Shown here one piece after another: positions 8,701 to 11,922 of a stretch of DNA of 11,922 nt. This DNA comes from Basidiobolus heterosporus B8920 (taxonomy: Eukaryota; Basidiobolomycota; Basidiobolomycetes; Basidiobolales; Basidiobolaceae). The first letter of the stretch is position 1. Each line of letters opens with the position of its first letter. The position numbers and the translations under genes are program-made. The notes under the pieces were generated by a model. That model was not told where the DNA came from, did no database searches, and saw only the letters and a list, made by a program, of their open reading frames with translations. Location: NCBI GenBank assembly GCA_000697455.1, contig JNET01032102.1, forward strand, positions 1 through 11,922, in the 5' to 3' direction.

Positions 8701-11516
8701 AAGACAACCATTAGAAGTGAGTTTTGGAAAAGCATCCAAAATGGCCCCCTCATTCCAATAGCCTCAAGGACACCGTCCAAGTCATCTCCAGCGTTGCCTT
8801 CAGCAATAGGGATATCTCCACCGTTGTTGGCGTTGGCTCCATTGGCCGCTACTTGGTCATTATTAGCACCGTTCTCGCCGTTTCCTTCGATCTGCTCCTC
8901 ATCCAGATTCTCAACCCAATTACGGATGTGCTGAAACAGACCGCCTTGCTCTTCATTTTCATCTGCTGGAGGTTCTTCCATAAGCTCGGGCTCTTCTGGC
9001 TCTGACTGATCTTCATTGTCAACCTCAGGGGTATTGGGTGCGAGCTGAATTGGATTCGATTGGCCTTCGTCTGTCGTAGCAATGGGCTCTACTAAAGATG
9101 TACTTGCTGATGGTTCAGGTACTGATTCTGAATCGAGGGCAGGAGTATTCTTTGAGACAGTATTTTCAATTGCTTCTTTTAGCGGAGTAGACGAATGATC
9201 GGTGGACTCGATGGCGTCCTCAAAGCTCATTAAATCTTGGATAGGCTCAGAGGGCAGCTCTGTGGTTGCCGGGTACTCAGTAGTATCTATTCCCAACATA
9301 TGGATATTAGTAAAGCCAGATTAGAAAACTTTCTATACGAAATATCTCACCTAAAGATCCTGTGCTTTCGAGAGCTATGTCCTTATCGGTGTACTCTTCA
9401 TGATGACCAACAGTGGAAGAATCTGAGCTTTCGTTGATCGCTTCGGCATTATGTCTATGATCATCTGGGTCTGTTTGATCATCAAGAGTTGTGCTTCTCT
9501 CCGCCGCCTCTAGCTCTGCCTCATTCATGGCGGAAGGTGTGTTTGTGTTACTTGAGGGATTCGGTACATCAAAATGACTGTCATCATCCGCGTCAAGACC
9601 AGAATCAGAGTTATCGCGAGTCTTAGGGGATAGCATTTCGAGATTTTCTTTGCCAAATTCCCGAATGATGAACTTCGTAACGACCGTGGTACGCGCTCTT
9701 GAAATCTGCTCCAACTGTTCGGGAGAAAAGTCGGATTTGACCGATCCAAAAGGTTTCATAAAAAGTTGAGGATCGATAAGACTCCAGTCAATACCATTGG
9801 GGGATTCCTTGACGAGCTGCTCCCAGACAAGTATATCCGAGGGAAATATAGAGGTTAAACCGTTCAGTTTTTGGGTTATCATTATTTCTCGCATCGTTTG
9901 AGAAGCTTGAGTTTGCTCTTCAGTAAGGCCATCCTTAGCTTCCCCAAACGGCTTCATGAACAAAATGGGGTTCACCTGCGTCCAGTTAATAGATTGTGTT
10001 CCCTGCAAACTGGCTTTGAAAAGGTTCTCCCAAGTCAAAATGTCAGATGTGAACAAAGCGGAGGGACTCTTGGCTTTTCCTTTGTCAGTGGAAGACTCAC
10101 CAGCTACAACATCCTCGATTTCCATGGAGGACATAGTTGAGATTCCTGCCGATGTACTTGGAATGGACGATTCGGGCATTTGAGAGTCGGAATCATTCTG
10201 TCTCTGGTTCATCCGATCGACCCCATTAGGTGGGACAAAACTGAACGAAAATGAATTGTTTTCTTCTCCAAAAACAGTGCGATTGCCAGCAGGTATATTC
10301 CGAAGAACATGGTCACCTTGTCTAAGGATATCTGGTTGGTTTAGCCCGTTAAGTGAATCATGCAAATTCTCATTCAAAGGTGGTCTTAGGTGAGGATCGG
10401 CATTCGCCTCACGCAATTCAGGTACTGGAGGTGGTGGCGGAGGAGGGATCGGTACTACAGGAGGTTGGTTATTTTCTAGGCCATCCATATCAACAGGTCC
10501 ATTCTGAAGAATCCACTCCCTGATTAGAAAACCGGTGACAAACAACACAACAATAACGCAAGTAATGATTTGTCCCTCAAAACAATCAGCAAGGAAATTT
10601 CTAAAGCAGTGAATCAGTAAAACTTGAGATTTCAAATACTAGTATGACACAAACAATACCCAGCTAAATCTCTATAAAAATCGGAAGCCTCCTTGCCGAT
10701 GTTAGATAATGCGTCGAGAAGAAGTGAGGAGGTAGAGTTATATGTGACAGGCTGGGGAGTCGGATTCAGTAGGGCCTCCTCACCACTAGCGGCAAAAGCG
10801 AGAACATCACCAAACCAAAAGTAAAACCTCACCATCCAAACTGTCACATATGGAAGGAAAATAAGCCACATAAAGGCAACAAATATTGCACGAATCCAAG
10901 TTTGAATTGCCAAAAAAATTCGGAGTGGAATTCGCTTCAAGAAAAGAAGAAAAGGTATATTTTCTGGCATTGAGGGATCGTAAACTAGATTCCATGGATA
11001 TGGTAAGTAAGACTATTTTCTCAAGAGCAACGGGGTTTCAAGGCTTACTTGGTGTGAAAGTGAATGGATGTTTGCATAGTTCACAGTATCTAAAAAGAGA
11101 GTTTAAGTTAAAGAGACGACTACGACAACAAGCTTAATCAAACACTTACTTTTTTTTACTGTGCGAGAGCCACTGGATCAGACTTTCCAATGTAGAAAAA
11201 GGGTATTAATAAAATTGGACTACCGTGCTTCACCTTTCATGATGATACTTACCAGTCTTGGTGAACAAACTTGATACTTCCCGAACATTTGCAAGGATAG
11301 AACAAAGGATCTTCGGGTGTTCCTTCTGACCGACAGACTCGGCAAATTTCCACTATTTAACAAAAGTAATAAAGGTTAGTTATGTAAAGGGAATTCCATA
11401 CATAATACTCCTGAGCAATCCAATAGAGAAGTAGATCGATGGAGGAATTTTAACTTCAAAATGAAAGTAACCGCTATATATGGGGGTTATAGAGAATTAC
11501 CTTCATCATCTTCCAT
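5734..11516 (-). CDS. DOA10: Doa10/SSM4 (MARCH6/TEB4) ER-membrane RING-CH E3 ubiquitin ligase
   Basis: Fourteen exons: 11516-11501, 11352-11253, 11182-11150, 11089-11049, 10984-10660, 10600-9351, 9286-7657, 7592-7139, 7082-7013, 6948-6746, 6683-6549, 6483-6394, 6332-6197 and 6140-5734. They close exactly at 1629 residues, near the upper end of the family. The cytosolic RING-CH (C4HC3) is complete: Cys9, 12, 26, 28, His36, Cys39, 52, 55. [17 protein letters not shown] then leads to helix 1 (about 86-112), and FEGQ plus IREWILQN mark helix 2. The TD domain starts at [13 protein letters not shown] (about 758) and includes [19 protein letters not shown] (about 992) and [18 protein letters not shown]. 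The conserved C-terminal [15 protein letters not shown] precedes an acidic tail. Relatives work with Ubc6 and Ubc7 to ubiquitinate misfolded ER, nuclear-envelope and cytosolic proteins. Loops 1 and 2 are acidic and low in complexity, with a polyproline run. No defect is seen. Confidence 0.96.
9646..10053 (-). repeat. DOA10: Tandem duplication of about 69 codons in Doa10 loop 1
   Basis: Unit 1 (10053-9847, residues 355-423) and unit 2 (9846-9646, residues 424-490) lie back to back. Each starts with F-x-SDIL-x-WE-x-L-x-K-x-S, runs through I-x-W-x(4)-P-x-LFMKPFG, then x(3)-K and an EQ-rich predicted helix. The LFMKPFG heptapeptide is identical in both. The neighbouring sequence is low-complexity, so this pair looks like a small folded or ligand-binding module inside an otherwise disordered cytosolic loop. 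I do not recognise it as a named domain. Confidence 0.8.
11253..11352 (-). other. DOA10: Exon 2 of Doa10: core of the RING-CH zinc finger
   Basis: This 100-nt exon encodes [20 protein letters not shown] and [12 protein letters not shown], holding five of the eight zinc ligands. The remaining ligands come from exons 3 and 4: Cys39 is split across the exon 2/3 junction, and CELC is in exon 4. A CxxC-x13-CxC-x7-HxxC spacing with His at ligand 5 identifies the RING-CH (RINGv) type rather than classic RING. Confidence 0.95.
11353..11500 (-). other. DOA10: First intron of Doa10, 148 nt
   Basis: The donor gtaatt follows the tiny first exon (ATG and 13 more bases, encoding MEDDE), and the acceptor is gttaaatag. 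It is about twice as long as any other intron in the window, a common pattern for first introns. An actaac branch-point-like element lies about 28 nt before the acceptor. Confidence 0.85.
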
Positions 11517-11609
11517 TTTGGAAGTCTACTGAATTTTGAAATGAAAAACTAAGTGAAGTTCAGCCTTGATAATCCTTGAACAAACAATTCAGAGAGACAG
11601 GATACTTGT

Positions 11610-11615
11610 CACGTG
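11610..11615. promoter_or_regulatory. Palindromic CACGTG E-box upstream of Doa10
   Basis: CACGTG lies 94 bp upstream of the Doa10 start codon. It is the core site of fungal bHLH factors such as Cbf1/Pho4 types. A TGACGCA element, read on the minus strand at 11649-11643, is a near match to bZIP (Gcn4/Atf) sites. Their position fits a promoter role, but a 6-bp match alone is weak evidence. Confidence 0.35.
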
Positions 11616-11784
11616 CGATCCATGATTATTGAAATCGCCCGCTGCGTCACTATAAAAAATCCACGATTTTTCGTTGATAAATGTTTATTGTGGGATCTAC
11701 ATCTTTGCAAGGTATACTTGACATAAAATGGTTACGGTGTAGTAAACATTCCAAAGCATGTCTTCACAGTCCTGGTTTACAATG

Positions 11785-11813
11785 GGAATATATATATATA
11801 CATGTATATATAC
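11785..11813. repeat. TA microsatellite with a 20-bp perfect palindrome
   Basis: A run of alternating T and A is broken by catg. Bases 11793-11812 form a perfect palindrome centred on catg, able to extrude or fold as a hairpin. It is a common kind of simple-sequence tract in AT-rich intergenic DNA. Confidence 0.85.
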
Positions 11814-11922
11814 TTCAAAGCAACTGAAAGTTTGGCTTATGGATTGATATCTAGACAGCAGTGATTATGAAGAACTCTGATGGTAGGCGATGAGGCTAAA
11901 TAATGAGTATTCGAGACTACAC

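Larger units (their letters stand above)
11517..11922. other. Upstream region of Doa10 and right end of the window
   Basis: The first 140 bases or so should contain the Doa10 leader and promoter, read leftwards. The rest is AT-rich and holds a palindromic TA tract. A frame of about 47 codons opens at 11681 on the plus strand but has no supporting features. No RNA gene is seen. A minus-strand ATG with a three-residue reading frame (Met-Asp-Arg-Thr) overlaps the CACGTG box and would be an upstream frame only if transcription starts above it. Confidence 0.5.

Noticed and set aside
9956-10183. Plus-strand open frames antisense to Doa10 (also near 7628-7861 and 8724-9005)
   Set aside because: They overlap strongly conserved Doa10 coding sequence in the opposite direction, resemble no protein family, and are expected by chance in long coding exons.
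2116-11516. Doa10 and the EST1-like gene as one co-transcribed unit
   Set aside because: They share a strand, but 544 bp of AT-rich intergenic DNA separates them and each has its own start and stop. Nothing indicates a joint transcript.
11681-11824. Short plus-strand frame beginning ATG TTT ATT GTG just after a TATAAA-like sequence
   Set aside because: It is only about 47 codons long, runs into the TA microsatellite, and has no recognisable similarity. A spliced gene continuing beyond the window cannot be excluded but is not supported.

Overview
The window reads as nuclear DNA of an intron-rich fungus, most likely an early-diverging (zygomycete-type) lineage; a Basidiobolus-like organism is only my guess. 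The grounds are three protein genes interrupted by 26 short GT-AG introns, nearly all 56-91 nt, moderate GC by eye, and two fungal-type conserved proteins: a Doa10/SSM4 ubiquitin ligase and an EST1/SMG5-6-7 family protein. All exon models were built by hand: frame, phase and family similarity were carried across every junction, and both long models close exactly in frame.

Layout. 1-939: no gene, but a possible decayed PIF/Harbinger transposase fragment near 385-560 and the promoter side of the next gene. 940-1897 (+): a two-exon, 297-codon seven-helix membrane protein with a receptor-like pair of extracellular cysteines; no family name is recognised. 1898-2115: short convergent 3' spacer with an 11-bp tandem repeat. 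2116-5189 (-): a 13-exon, 759-codon EST1/SMG6-like gene with a C-terminal PIN domain. It is intact except for one in-frame TAA at codon 76, inside the conserved EST1 N-terminal motif. Its PIN active site also looks degenerate. 5190-5733: intergenic, with small direct repeats. 5734-11516 (-): a complete 14-exon, 1629-residue Doa10/SSM4 (MARCH6/TEB4) E3 ligase with RING-CH, TD domain and conserved C-terminal region. Its first cytosolic loop carries a tandem duplication of about 69 residues that I do not recognise from the family. 11517-11922: the Doa10 upstream region with a palindromic CACGTG box, then an AT-rich palindrome and no convincing gene.

The two minus-strand genes act in separate quality-control pathways: ER-membrane protein degradation for Doa10, and mRNA surveillance or telomere work for the EST1 family. 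Nothing shows that they are co-transcribed. The points most worth a second look are the lone nonsense codon in the EST1-like gene, its degenerate PIN site, and the unexplained tandem repeat in Doa10.
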